Positions 10,124-17,419 of a stretch of DNA of 52,388 nt are shown here, in pieces. This DNA is from Clostridiaceae bacterium BRH_c20a (GTDB lineage Bacteria; Bacillota; Peptococcia; Peptococcales; BICA1-8): the NCBI GenBank assembly GCA_000961765.1, contig LADT01000068.1, positions 1 to 52,388 on the forward strand. Direction: 5' to 3'. The notes beneath the pieces are model-generated. The model saw nothing but the letters and a program-made list of their open reading frames with translations, searched no databases and was not told the DNA's origin. Within the stretch, counting starts at the first letter, position 1; each line of letters opens with the position of its first letter. The translations under genes and the position numbers were made by a program.

Positions 10124-10164
10124 AAAAAGTGTTACCCTATTCTTGTTTAGGGCGCACTTTTTTA
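10124..10164 (+). terminator. Terminator after purA
   Basis: AAAAGTGTTACCCT (10125) pairs imperfectly with AGGGCGCACTTTT (10149-10161), followed by T-rich bases. Confidence 0.75.
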
Positions 10165-10211
10165 TTGACAAGAACGTATTTAATGTAGAATGTAGTTTTA
10201 CATTAATTAAG

Positions 10212-10240
10212 TTGACTTAAAGATTAATACTATTTAAAAT
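10212..10240 (+). promoter_or_regulatory. Candidate promoter of larEBC
   Basis: TTGACT (10212-10217), 17-base spacer, TAAAAT (10235-10240). A TATAAT at 10246 is spaced too far from this -35 box. The leader would be ~100 nt and includes the direct repeats at 10255-10292. Confidence 0.5.
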
Positions 10241-10254
10241 TAGGATATAATTAA

Positions 10255-10292
10255 ACCATGAAGGTTTGCACATTTATGACCATGAAGGTTTG
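10255..10292 (+). repeat. Direct repeat in the lar operon leader
   Basis: ACCATGAAGGTTTG occurs at 10255-10268 and again at 10279-10292 (24-base period). The first copy is part of a palindrome AAACC-ATGAA-GGTTT. It could be an operator or an RNA element. It does not look like the GTATGA-type NikR site. Confidence 0.5.
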
Positions 10293-10345
10293 GTATTTAC
10301 CAATGCCTTTTTGGTCTTTATTTCTTTAATAAAGGTGGGCTATAT

Positions 10346-11149
10346 GTGGAGGATAAACTTAATAAACTAAAGAAATGGTTTGCAAATAAAGAAGGTGTTT
10401 TGGTAGCATTTTCTGGTGGTGTTGATAGTGCACTGCTTTTAAAAGTTGCCCAAGACGTACTAGGGAATAAGGTCTTGGCCGTAACAGCTAATTCGCCTTT
10501 AAATACTCCTGAGGAAAAAGAGGGAGCGGTTAGCGTAGCCCGAGAGATAGGTGCAGAGCACTTGGTAGTAGAATTGAATGACTTAGAAAACCCCCAAGTA
10601 AGTTCTAATCCACCAGATCGTTGCTACTATTGTAAAAAGGCTCGCTTTGAGGCTATGCTTAAGCTTGCTGAGGAAAAGGGTTTAGAAGTAGTTGTAGATG
10701 GTTCAAATATTGATGACCTAAATGATTACCGTCCTGGATTAAAGGCGGTTAAGGAGTTGGGAATAGCAAGTCCCTTAGAGGAGGTAGGCTTTAATAAAGA
10801 GGAAATTAGAGGTGTTGCCAAGGAACTCGGACTTTCCGTTTGGGATAAGCCCTCAGAGCCTTGTTTAGCAACTCGTATACCCTTTGACACGGAAATTACT
10901 AAAGAAAAGCTTGTCAGGGTAATTAAGGCTGAACGATACTTGAAATATACCCTAGGGCTAAGTCAAGTAAGAGTCAGAGATCATAATGGTTTGGCTCGGA
11001 TTGAGGTAGAAAAAAAGGACTTAGAGAAAATCCTAACTCGGCGTGATGAGGTAACAAAGCTTTTACTTGAAGAAGGCTTTTATTATGTTACCTTAGATTT
11101 AGAAGGTTATCGTACTGGAAGTATGAACAAGGTTGGAGGGGAAATTTAG
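10346..11149 (+). CDS. larE: Sacrificial sulfur transferase LarE
   Basis: 267 residues. N-terminal PP-loop ATP pyrophosphatase motif AFSGGVDSALL (SGGVDS ~22-27). LarE adenylates the carboxylates of the pyridinium precursor made by LarB and swaps them for thiocarboxylates. Three cysteines are visible: C93 and C96 in RCYYCKK, and C173 in SEPCLATRIP. C173 matches the sulfur-donating cysteine of Lactobacillus LarE. The extra pair matches the LarE type reported to carry a [4Fe-4S] cluster as sulfur carrier, so this protein may not be sacrificial (inference). GTG start 10346 behind AAAGGTGGG. Confidence 0.93.
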   Translation: MEDKLNKLKKWFANKEGVLVAFSGGVDSALLLKVAQDVLGNKVLAVTANSPLNTPEEKEGAVSVAREIGAEHLVVELNDLENPQVSSNPPDRCYYCKKARFEAMLKLAEEKGLEVVVDGSNIDDLNDYRPGLKAVKELGIASPLEEVGFNKEEIRGVAKELGLSVWDKPSEPCLATRIPFDTEITKEKLVRVIKAERYLKYTLGLSQVRVRDHNGLARIEVEKKDLEKILTRRDEVTKLLLEEGFYYVTLDLEGYRTGSMNKVGGEI

Positions 11150-11150
11150 T

Positions 11151-11897
11151 ATGCAGGAAAAAGAATTAAGAAAGCTTTTAGAACAGTTACAAAAGGGAAA
11201 TATAGATATCAATGGAGCTGTAAATGAATTAAAGCTTTTACCCTTTAAAGATTTAGGCTTTGCCAAAGTTGATTTTCATCGAGAGCTGCGGCAGGGGCAT
11301 CCAGAGGTTGTTTTCTGCCAAGGTAAGACTCCGGAACAAGTTAAGGAAATTGTAAAGGTTCTGGCCGATAGAAGTAAAAATATCCTGGCAACCAGAGCAG
11401 ATGAAGCAGCATATGAGGCGGTTCTCGAGGTACTGCCTGAGGCTCAGTATTTCAAAGCAGCGAGGATAGTAAAGGTAAATGAGGAAAAAGTAATAACCGG
11501 TAAAGGGACGATCCTAGTAGTCAGTGCCGGTACAGCAGATATTCCTGTAGCTGAAGAGGCCGTTATAACTGCAGAAGCCTTTGGCAATAAGGTGGAACGC
11601 CTTTATGATGTTGGAGTAGCGGGCTTACATCGGCTTTTGACAAATATTGATAAATTGAATGAGGCTCGGGTTATAATTGTTGTAGCAGGAATGGAAGGCG
11701 CTTTGGCCAGTGTCGTAGGTGGTTTAGTTAATGTGCCTGTAGTTGCCGTCCCTACAAGTGTTGGCTATGGTGCCAGTTTTAATGGACTAAGTGCTTTACT
11801 GACAATGTTAAACAGTTGTGCCGCCGGAGTTGGGGTGGTAAATATTGATAATGGCTTTGGTGCCGCCCGCCTGGCTAGTGTGATTAATTCTTTGTAG
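11151..11897 (+). CDS. larB: Pyridinium-3,5-biscarboxylic acid mononucleotide synthase LarB
   Basis: 248 residues from ATG 11151, one base after the larE stop; GGAGGGG at 11135 lies inside larE. The C-terminal AIR-carboxylase (PurE)-like domain is marked by VVSAGTADIPVAEEA, YDVGVAGLHRLL, VVAGMEGALASVVGG and VPTSVGYGASFNGLSALL. LarB carboxylates and hydrolyses nicotinic acid adenine dinucleotide to give the biscarboxylated mononucleotide, the first step of nickel-pincer nucleotide synthesis. DFHRELRQGHPEVVFCQGK is the family's N-terminal signature. Confidence 0.94.
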   Translation: MQEKELRKLLEQLQKGNIDINGAVNELKLLPFKDLGFAKVDFHRELRQGHPEVVFCQGKTPEQVKEIVKVLADRSKNILATRADEAAYEAVLEVLPEAQYFKAARIVKVNEEKVITGKGTILVVSAGTADIPVAEEAVITAEAFGNKVERLYDVGVAGLHRLLTNIDKLNEARVIIVVAGMEGALASVVGGLVNVPVVAVPTSVGYGASFNGLSALLTMLNSCAAGVGVVNIDNGFGAARLASVINSL

Positions 11898-11899
11898 GG

Positions 11900-11985
11900 A
11901 GACCGAGGTGCGGTAGGGGGCGGTTTCCATGCCGCACCGCAAACAGTAGGGGCAGACCCGTGTGTCTGTCCTGAAGGATACGCAG
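11900..11985. repeat. GC-rich REP-like repeat inside the lar operon, copy 2
   Basis: GTAGGGGGCGGTTTCCATG (11913) resembles the copy at 508. GGTGCGG...CCGCACC and GGGGCAGAC...GTCTGTCC can form two adjacent hairpins. It separates larB from larC by 122 bases without an obvious terminator tail. Confidence 0.6.
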
Positions 11986-12019
11986 AATATCCCAATAGTA
12001 GAGAAAGGATTGAGATAGT

Positions 12020-13198
12020 TTGACCACAGCATATTTTAATTGTTCCTCGGGAATCAGCGGTAACATGATTTTAGGGTCATTTGTGGCTGCTGGATTGGAT
12101 TTAGATGAATTTAAAACTGTCTTAGCAACATTACCCATCTCGGGTTATGAAATTATGGTGCAGGACGTAGTAAAAAAAGGCATAAGTGCAAAGCATTTAG
12201 ATGTTAAACTAACAGAACAGCAGCCCCATAGGCATTTATGGCATGTTGAAAAGATAATTAAAGACGGACAACTCCCCATTGGGGTCAGGGACCTGGCATT
12301 AAAAATATTTAATAAATTAGCAGAGACAGAAGCCAAGGTTCACGGGACCAGTATAGAAAAGGTGCATTTTCATGAGGTAGGGGCGGTCGATGCGGTTGTT
12401 GATATTGTTGGTGCGGCTTGGGGTATTTATAAAATGGGTATTAAGAAAGTATATTCTTCGCCATTAAATGTTGGACAAGGTACAGTGAAATGTGCCCATG
12501 GACTTATGCCGATACCTGCACCGGCAACTGCGGAGCTTTTAAAGGGTGCTGTGACGTACTCTAATGAGGTCAAAGGTGAGTTAGTAACCCCGACAGGTGC
12601 TGCTATCATAATCTGCCTCACATCCCATTTTGGCAGTCAGCCCCTTATGAAAATTCAGCAGACAGCCTATGGTGCCGGTACTTGGGATTTACCCATTCCT
12701 AATGTATTACGCTTGACTTTAGGGGAAGAGGTTCAAAAAGATATTCCATCTGAAAATGAGAAAGCGATGGTAATTGAAACAAACATCGATGACATGAATC
12801 CCGAGTTTTATGAATATTTAATGGAAAAGCTCTTTGACGCCGGGGCAGTAGATGTATATTTCACTCCGGTACACATGAAGAAAAACCGGCTAGGCGCATT
12901 GATCTCCGTCACTAGCAATCTAAAGGACCACAGTCCAATAATTGATATTATTCTAAAAGAGTCAACTACACTAGGCTTGAGGATGTACCCTGTAGATAGG
13001 GTTAAACTTGCCAAAGAGTATCAGGAAGTGATGACACCTTGGGGAAAGGTAAGAATTAAGTTAGGCAAATTTGATAACAAAATTTATAATATTAAACCAG
13101 AATACCAAGATTGCAAGGCACTGGCTCTACAGCATGGGATTCCTCTAAAGGAAGTATGGCAGAAGGCATACAACGCCTTTACAGGTGAGGATAACTAA
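12020..13198 (+). CDS. larC: Nickel insertion protein LarC
   Basis: 392 residues in one frame, covering both LarC1 and LarC2 regions. Start TTG 12020 with AAAGGAT at 12004, giving AYFNCSSGISGNMILG. This corresponds to the usual DCFSGISGDM motif, with N in place of D. HFHEVGAVDAVVDIVG, PLNVGQGTVKCAHG and PTGAAII follow. LarC inserts nickel into the bisthiolated pyridinium nucleotide in a CTP-dependent reaction. In Lactobacillus plantarum the full protein needs a programmed frameshift; here no shift is needed. No larA-type enzyme follows. Confidence 0.93.
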   Translation: MTTAYFNCSSGISGNMILGSFVAAGLDLDEFKTVLATLPISGYEIMVQDVVKKGISAKHLDVKLTEQQPHRHLWHVEKIIKDGQLPIGVRDLALKIFNKLAETEAKVHGTSIEKVHFHEVGAVDAVVDIVGAAWGIYKMGIKKVYSSPLNVGQGTVKCAHGLMPIPAPATAELLKGAVTYSNEVKGELVTPTGAAIIICLTSHFGSQPLMKIQQTAYGAGTWDLPIPNVLRLTLGEEVQKDIPSENEKAMVIETNIDDMNPEFYEYLMEKLFDAGAVDVYFTPVHMKKNRLGALISVTSNLKDHSPIIDIILKESTTLGLRMYPVDRVKLAKEYQEVMTPWGKVRIKLGKFDNKIYNIKPEYQDCKALALQHGIPLKEVWQKAYNAFTGEDN

Positions 13199-13215
13199 AT
13201 AGCCAAATATTACCC

Positions 13216-13244
13216 TTGACTTTAAGGTCTGAGCCTAGTAAAAT
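13216..13244 (+). promoter_or_regulatory. Promoter of the tRNA cluster
   Basis: TTGACT (13216-13221), 17 bases, TAAAAT (13239-13244), 25 bases before the first tRNA. Confidence 0.75.
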
Positions 13245-13268
13245 ATACAAATGTGAGACGCAAAAAAA

Positions 13269-13344
13269 GAGCCATTAGCTCAGTTGGTAGAGCACCTGAC
13301 TTTTAATCAGGGTGTCCCGCGTTCGAGTCGCGGATGGCTCACCA
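13269..13344 (+). tRNA. tRNA-Lys (TTT)
   Basis: Acceptor GAGCCAT pairs with ATGGCTC. D arm TAGCTCAGTTGGTAGAGCA, anticodon loop CTTTTAA (TTT) and T arm GTTCGAGTC are present. CCA is encoded at 13342-13344. Confidence 0.96.
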
Positions 13345-13345
13345 T

Positions 13346-13420
13346 GGCCCATTGGTCAAGCGGTCAAGACATCGCCCTTTCACGGCGGTAACGGGGGTTC
13401 GATTCCCCCATGGGTCACCA
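13346..13420 (+). tRNA. tRNA-Glu (TTC), copy 1
   Basis: 75 nt. Acceptor GGCCCAT/ATGGGTC (one G-T pair), anticodon loop CTTTCAC (TTC), T arm GGGGGTTCGATTCCCCC, encoded CCA. One base after tRNA-Lys and identical to copy 2. Confidence 0.96.
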
Positions 13421-13496
13421 AAACAGAAGTTGGAAGTCTGAAATCAGAAGTGGGAAAAAGTCTGACCTCTGATTTCGGACCTCTGACCTCCGATAT
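13421..13496. repeat. Hairpin-forming tRNA spacer 1
   Basis: GAAATCAGAAGT near 13439 faces ACCTCTGATTTC near 13465 (11 of 12 complementary). Outer words GGAAGTCT and GGACCTCTGACCTCC extend the pairing. It is built from variants of the word GAAGTC/GACCTC. Confidence 0.7.
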
Positions 13497-13572
13497 GGGC
13501 GATTAGCTCAGCTGGGAGAGCACCTGCCTTACAAGCAGGGGGTCGGCGGTTCGATCCCGTCATCGCCCACCA
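13497..13572 (+). tRNA. tRNA-Val (TAC)
   Basis: Acceptor GGGCGAT/ATCGCCC, D arm TAGCTCAGCTGGGAGAGC, anticodon loop CTTACAA (TAC), T arm GGCGGTTCGATCCCGTC, encoded CCA. Confidence 0.96.
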
Positions 13573-13651
13573 ATAACGGAAGTCGGTAATCGGAAGTCTG
13601 GAGTCGGAGAAAATCCGACCTCTAACATCTGACCACTGACCTCTGAAATAT
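13573..13651. repeat. Hairpin-forming tRNA spacer 2
   Basis: GTCGG-AGAAAAT-CCGAC forms the core. GGAAGTC words on the left face GACCTC/GACCACTGACC words on the right. It has the same style as spacer 1 but is not an identical sequence. Confidence 0.65.
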
Positions 13652-13726
13652 GGCCCATTGGTCAAGCGGTCAAGACATCGCCCTTTCACGGCGGTAACGG
13701 GGGTTCGATTCCCCCATGGGTCACCA
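13652..13726 (+). tRNA. tRNA-Glu (TTC), copy 2
   Basis: Identical to 13346-13420, with encoded CCA. The duplication is exact within the tRNA but not in its flanks. Confidence 0.96.
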
Positions 13727-13830
13727 AACTAGTAACTAGAAGCTGGAAACTAGAAGCTAGATAGGATAACAATCCCAAAGGATTTAAAATTCAATCTAGC
13801 TTCTAGCGTCAAGCCTCTAGCATCCAGTAT
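13727..13830. repeat. Hairpin-forming tRNA spacer 3
   Basis: ACTAGAAGCTAGAT (~13751) pairs with ATCTAGCTTCTAG (~13792), with further CTGGAA/CTAGTAACTAG words outside. This spacer uses a different word (CTAG-AAG) from spacers 1 and 2. Confidence 0.7.
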
Positions 13831-13906
13831 GGAGCTGTAGTGTAGCGGTTAACATGTCGGCCTGTCACGCCGAAGATCGCGGGTTCGATTCCCGTCAGCT
13901 CCGCCA
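13831..13906 (+). tRNA. tRNA-Asp (GTC)
   Basis: Acceptor GGAGCTG/CAGCTCC, anticodon loop CTGTCAC (GTC), T arm CGGGTTCGATTCCCG, encoded CCA. Confidence 0.96.
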
Positions 13907-13909
13907 TAT

Positions 13910-13985
<76 letters not shown>

Positions 13986-13990
13986 ACAAA

Positions 13991-14026
13991 AATCAGCTGC
14001 ACTCTGTAGCTGATTTTTTTGTTTTT
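13991..14026 (+). terminator. Terminator of the tRNA cluster
   Basis: AATCAGCT (13991-13998) pairs with AGCTGATT (14008-14015), followed by a T-run. Confidence 0.9.
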
Positions 14027-14060
14027 ACTACAAATAATCTATAAAAATTTATACTATTTT

Positions 14061-14190
14061 GTCATCGCGAGCGTAGCGTGGTGATCCCCCGACCCAATAT
14101 TTATTCCCTTAGTCGGTAGCACGATCGCACATCAGGAAAGCTAGACGTTCATGATCACATATCATATCATTCCTAGCCACTAGCCACTAA
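14061..14190. repeat. Dispersed intergenic repeats
   Basis: GTCATCGCGAGCGTAGCG (14061) matches the copy at 8650. CCTAGCCACTAGCCACTA at ~14172 matches the CTAGCCACTAG words near 8767 and 42089. No gene is visible here. Confidence 0.5.
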
Positions 14191-14208
14191 TTATTGAGGA
14201 GGATTATT

Positions 14209-15024
14209 ATGCAGAAGGAAAAATTATTTAAATACGGTATTATCTTTTTATTAGTTTTAAATATTTTTTCAATTGCTAAATTAAGTAGTATTGAAAATGA
14301 GCTTAATAACCAAAGAAATTACATAAATAGCCGGATGGATTCGGTGGCAAGTGAAGTGCGGTCCGCTAGCAGTAATATTTCTAACTTTGTTAGAGACGAG
14401 CAGTGGATTGCTGGTAGCTACAGTAAATTAAACTTAGATCCAACTACCCAAGTATTTACTACTGATGTTTACTGGACATTTAGAGAGTTAGCCAAGGATA
14501 ATGCCAAGGTTTTTCTATTATATAAAAAAGTTAATGAAGCAGGCTGGGAAAAGGTTGAAGCTAAGAATACCGGGGGTCTCAATTATGCTGCGGTTTTTGA
14601 ACTAACTTCTGAGGAAAATTATGATACCCAGGTTCTAGTGGAAAGCTCTTCTGGAGAAAAAAGCCAACAGTTAACATTTGTTAGGGCGGAAAACTTATTT
14701 CAAGGAGTTTATGATCTGAACTTTGGTAGCTTCCGTTCTTCTTCACAAAACAATGGAGAACTCAGTTGGGATATTAATTTGGTTGAGTTTAATGGTTATA
14801 GAGAACCGGGTCTAGAATCTTTTATAATAAAGGATGTCCAAGCAGAACTTTATGAAGGGGATAAGTTCATAGGCAAGAAGGCTTTTGTAAAGGGTGAAAA
14901 TATAGATATACCGGAGCATATTACTAATTGGCAATTAAATGGCCAGACCAAGGGGAATATAACGGGGACAATCTATATCTATTTTGAGAATGGGTATGTT
15001 CGACAAGAAGAAATAAGGGTTTGA
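14209..15024 (+). CDS. Membrane-anchored protein of unknown function
   Basis: 271 residues from ATG 14209 (GAGGAGGA at 14196). One N-terminal hydrophobic helix (~8-22, YGIIFLLVLNIFSIAKL) without lipobox is followed by a short coiled coil (~24-60, IENELNNQRNYINSRMDSV). The rest is mainly beta-type sequence facing the outside (inferred), with repeated patterns such as TTDVYWTFRELAKDNAKVFLLY and an ending GTIYIYFENGYVRQEEIRV. I do not recognise a family. The beta-rich ectodomain after a coiled-coil stalk suggests a surface or periplasm-facing role, but that is weak inference. It has its own terminator. Confidence 0.75.
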   Translation: MQKEKLFKYGIIFLLVLNIFSIAKLSSIENELNNQRNYINSRMDSVASEVRSASSNISNFVRDEQWIAGSYSKLNLDPTTQVFTTDVYWTFRELAKDNAKVFLLYKKVNEAGWEKVEAKNTGGLNYAAVFELTSEENYDTQVLVESSSGEKSQQLTFVRAENLFQGVYDLNFGSFRSSSQNNGELSWDINLVEFNGYREPGLESFIIKDVQAELYEGDKFIGKKAFVKGENIDIPEHITNWQLNGQTKGNITGTIYIYFENGYVRQEEIRV

Positions 15025-15032
15025 CTTTTTAA

Positions 15033-15067
15033 GCTTGCTATCTCAAGGAGGGCAAGCCCTTTTTTAT
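15033..15067 (+). terminator. Terminator
   Basis: GCTTGC (15033-15038) pairs with GCAAGC (15052-15057), then CCCTTTTTTATT. Confidence 0.7.
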
Positions 15068-15098
15068 TAATAACCTCCCTTTTATTGTAAAAGGGGGT

Positions 15099-15139
15099 TT
15101 ACATAATAAACAAACAACCTTATAATAGTAAATAGGTTG
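15099..15139 (+). promoter_or_regulatory. ablAB promoter with flanking palindrome
   Basis: TTACAT (15099-15104), 16 bases, TATAAT (15121-15126). ACAACCT (15114-15120) and AGGTTGT (15133-15139) form a 7-bp inverted repeat centred on the -10 box and probable start site, a position suited to a repressor. Confidence 0.5.
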
Positions 15140-15203
15140 TGGGATCATTGGAATATTATTACATATTTTCTACTCATTAATTGTAAAGGAGTGTGAACCA
15201 AAG

Positions 15204-16517
15204 ATGGTTTACTATAATGAACGTCAGCAAAAAATCGCGAAGAAATTTAGCCCCGATGTCATTAAAAGCAATTGGACCGATTGGAAATGGCAAATTAAGC
15301 ATACTATTAAGGATATTGCTACCCTAGAAACACTTTTAAATATTAGCTTTGATGAGGTGGAAAGAAAAAAGCTAGAAAAGACCCTTGCCAAGTTTCCTCT
15401 ATCAATTACACCATATTACTTATCCTTAATTAATCCTGAAAACTTCAGAAAAGACCCAGTATTTAAGCAGGCTTTCCCCTCCCCGGCTGAATTGCAGGTT
15501 GGTACCTGGGAAATGGAGGACCCTCTATCTGAAGATAAAGATAGTCCAGTTCCTGGAATAACCCATAGATACCCCGATAGAGTCTTGTTTTATATCAGTC
15601 ATGTCTGCTCAATGTATTGTCGCCACTGTACAAGGAAAAGAAAAGTTGGTGATAAAGACTCCATCCCCAACAAAAAAGAGATTATTAGGGGTATTAAATA
15701 TATTCAGAGTCACCCGGAAATACGTGATGTTCTTCTCTCAGGTGGTGATCCTTTGATGCTATCAGATGACTACTTAGACTGGATCTTGACTGAATTGAGG
15801 AAAATTCCCCATGTACAGGTAATAAGGTTTGGTTCAAGGATGCCCGTTGTTTTACCCTACCGAATTACTGATGAATTGGTAGCTATCTTTAAAAAACATC
15901 ATCCTATCTGGCTAAATACTCATTTTAATCATCCCCGGGAAATAACACCCTCTTCCAGAGAGGCATTAAGAAAATTAGCTGATGCAGGGATACCTTTGGG
16001 TAATCAATCGGTTTTATTATCAGGAATTAATGATTGTCCCCAGATAATGAAAAGATTGGTCCATAAGCTTGTAGAAAATAGAGTGCGGCCATACTACTTA
16101 TATCAGTGCGACTTATCAGAGGGGCTTAACCACTTTCGGACGTCCATTGGTAAGGGTATTGAAATAATGGAAAACTTAATAGGTCATACCAGCGGCTTTG
16201 CGGTACCTACATATGTAATAGATGCACCAGGAGGTGGCGGTAAAATACCGGTTATGCCAAACTATCTGGTTTCCTGGTCGTCTAACAAGGTAATACTAAG
16301 AAATTATGAAGGTGTTATTACAACTTACGAGGAGCCGGAGAATTATAAATCTATAAGGTGTAATAATAATTGTGAGCAGTGCGATTTACAGTTGAAGCCA
16401 TACGAAACAGGGGAATGTGAATATATCGGGATTGCTCGTTTGATGGCTGATTCAGAAAAAATAATTTCTCTTACTCCGGAAAATAACGAAAGGCTGGGGA
16501 GACGTCTTGCAGAGTGA
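15204..16517 (+). CDS. ablA: Lysine 2,3-aminomutase
   Basis: 437 residues. Radical SAM enzyme converting L-alpha-lysine to L-beta-lysine with [4Fe-4S], AdoMet and PLP. Cluster motif C135-SMY-C139-RH-C142. SGGDPLM is the AdoMet-side glycine motif. The PLP lysine is K347 in APGGGGKIP. The substrate region [16 protein letters not shown] is conserved. A cysteine-rich tail CNNNCEQCD (~391) is an additional element. ATG 15204 lies behind AAAGGAGTG. The overlapping ablB gene shows that the product feeds osmolyte synthesis rather than lysine fermentation, since no kamDE or other fermentation genes are nearby. Confidence 0.95.
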   Translation: MVYYNERQQKIAKKFSPDVIKSNWTDWKWQIKHTIKDIATLETLLNISFDEVERKKLEKTLAKFPLSITPYYLSLINPENFRKDPVFKQAFPSPAELQVGTWEMEDPLSEDKDSPVPGITHRYPDRVLFYISHVCSMYCRHCTRKRKVGDKDSIPNKKEIIRGIKYIQSHPEIRDVLLSGGDPLMLSDDYLDWILTELRKIPHVQVIRFGSRMPVVLPYRITDELVAIFKKHHPIWLNTHFNHPREITPSSREALRKLADAGIPLGNQSVLLSGINDCPQIMKRLVHKLVENRVRPYYLYQCDLSEGLNHFRTSIGKGIEIMENLIGHTSGFAVPTYVIDAPGGGGKIPVMPNYLVSWSSNKVILRNYEGVITTYEEPENYKSIRCNNNCEQCDLQLKPYETGECEYIGIARLMADSEKIISLTPENNERLGRRLAE

Positions 16518-17346
16518 TAAGATTGAAAGTATTGGTTCATCCATAGTTCAGCATGGCAAATATAATAGTAGGATATATTTAATGAAGCTGGCATCTGGGG
16601 ATTCACCGCAGATAATAGATAAATTGGATAGGCTAGCCCAGGAAAATGGTTATACGAAGATATTTGCCAAAGTACCGGCATCTGAAAAAGATATATTTAG
16701 CAAGCGGGGCTATGTAGAGGAAGCGGTTATTCCGCTTTTTTCCCATGGTTTAGAGGATGTTTGTTTCTTGGCTAAATATTTTTCTGAAAAAAGAGCCCTA
16801 GAAACAAATCAAGAGGAGATAACAACTATTTTGGAAGCATGTAAAGAAAGACAAAAAAATGCAAAAAAAATTGAGCTGCCTGAGGAATTGGGTTTTAGAG
16901 TTTGTGCAGATAGGGATGCTGTGGAAATGGCATCACTTTATCAAGAAGTATTTGAGTCTTATCCCTTTCCCATATTTGATCCGGAATATCTTAAAAAAAC
17001 AATGCAAAGCCATGTGATCTATTTTGGAATCTGGCATAATGGGGAGCTAGCGGCATTATCCTCGTCAGAAATGGATATAGAATCACAAAATGCGGAAATG
17101 ACGGATTTTGCTACCCTACCCCAATACCGGGGCAAGAGCCTAGCTTCTTATTTGCTGAAGCATATGGAAGCGGAAATGAAGGAGCGGAAAATTAAAACAG
17201 CCTATACAATAGCCAGAGCATATTCCTGGGGAATGAATTTAACCTTTGCGGGATTGAACTATAAGTATGGAGGTACCCTAATAAATAATACAAATATCTG
17301 TGGAAGGCTAGAAAGTATGAATGTATGGTACAAGACCCTACTCTAA
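16507..17346 (+). CDS. ablB: Beta-lysine N6-acetyltransferase
   Basis: 279 residues; TTG start 16507 inside the end of ablA (11-base overlap), so translation is probably coupled. A C-terminal GNAT fold (~125-279) shows the acetyl-CoA loop [18 protein letters not shown] and [21 protein letters not shown], as in AblB/YodP proteins. It acetylates beta-lysine to N-epsilon-acetyl-beta-lysine, a compatible solute known from methanogens and some Firmicutes. Its presence suggests exposure to salt or osmotic stress. Confidence 0.93.
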   Translation: MQSDKIESIGSSIVQHGKYNSRIYLMKLASGDSPQIIDKLDRLAQENGYTKIFAKVPASEKDIFSKRGYVEEAVIPLFSHGLEDVCFLAKYFSEKRALETNQEEITTILEACKERQKNAKKIELPEELGFRVCADRDAVEMASLYQEVFESYPFPIFDPEYLKKTMQSHVIYFGIWHNGELAALSSSEMDIESQNAEMTDFATLPQYRGKSLASYLLKHMEAEMKERKIKTAYTIARAYSWGMNLTFAGLNYKYGGTLINNTNICGRLESMNVWYKTLL

Positions 17347-17360
17347 AAAGCGATGGGGTG

Positions 17361-17405
17361 TGTCTGGGGACGGTGGGTATGTCTGGGGACGGTCCTTTGA
17401 CACGG
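17361..17405. repeat. Tandem GGGGACGGT repeat
   Basis: TGTCTGGGGACGGT occurs at 17361-17374 and 17380-17393 (19-base period), followed by CCTTTGACACGG. It sits between convergent genes. It is similar in style to GGGGTCAGGC just before the RAYT gene (51870). Confidence 0.6.
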
Positions 17406-17419
17406 TCAATAGTTATTAA

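Noticed and set aside
10165-10191. Alternative lar promoter TTGACA (10165) with TAGAAT (10186)
   Set aside because: Spacer is only 15 bases, and -35 overlaps the purA terminator; the 10212-10240 pair is better, though not proven.
13199-13268. larA or other nickel-enzyme gene following larC
   Set aside because: Only 70 bases with the tRNA promoter lie there; no coding frame.
13312-13689. Protein-coding frames of 64 and 81 codons across the tRNA cluster
   Set aside because: They read through tRNA genes and spacer repeats; no ribosome site and no protein-like composition.
13421-13830. CRISPR-like alternation of tRNAs and similar spacers
   Set aside because: Repeated units are tRNA genes, and spacers are palindromic variants, not unique protospacer-like sequence; no cas genes.
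16343-16681. 112-codon minus-strand frame across the ablA/ablB junction
   Set aside because: It is antisense to two well-supported overlapping genes and has no ribosome site.
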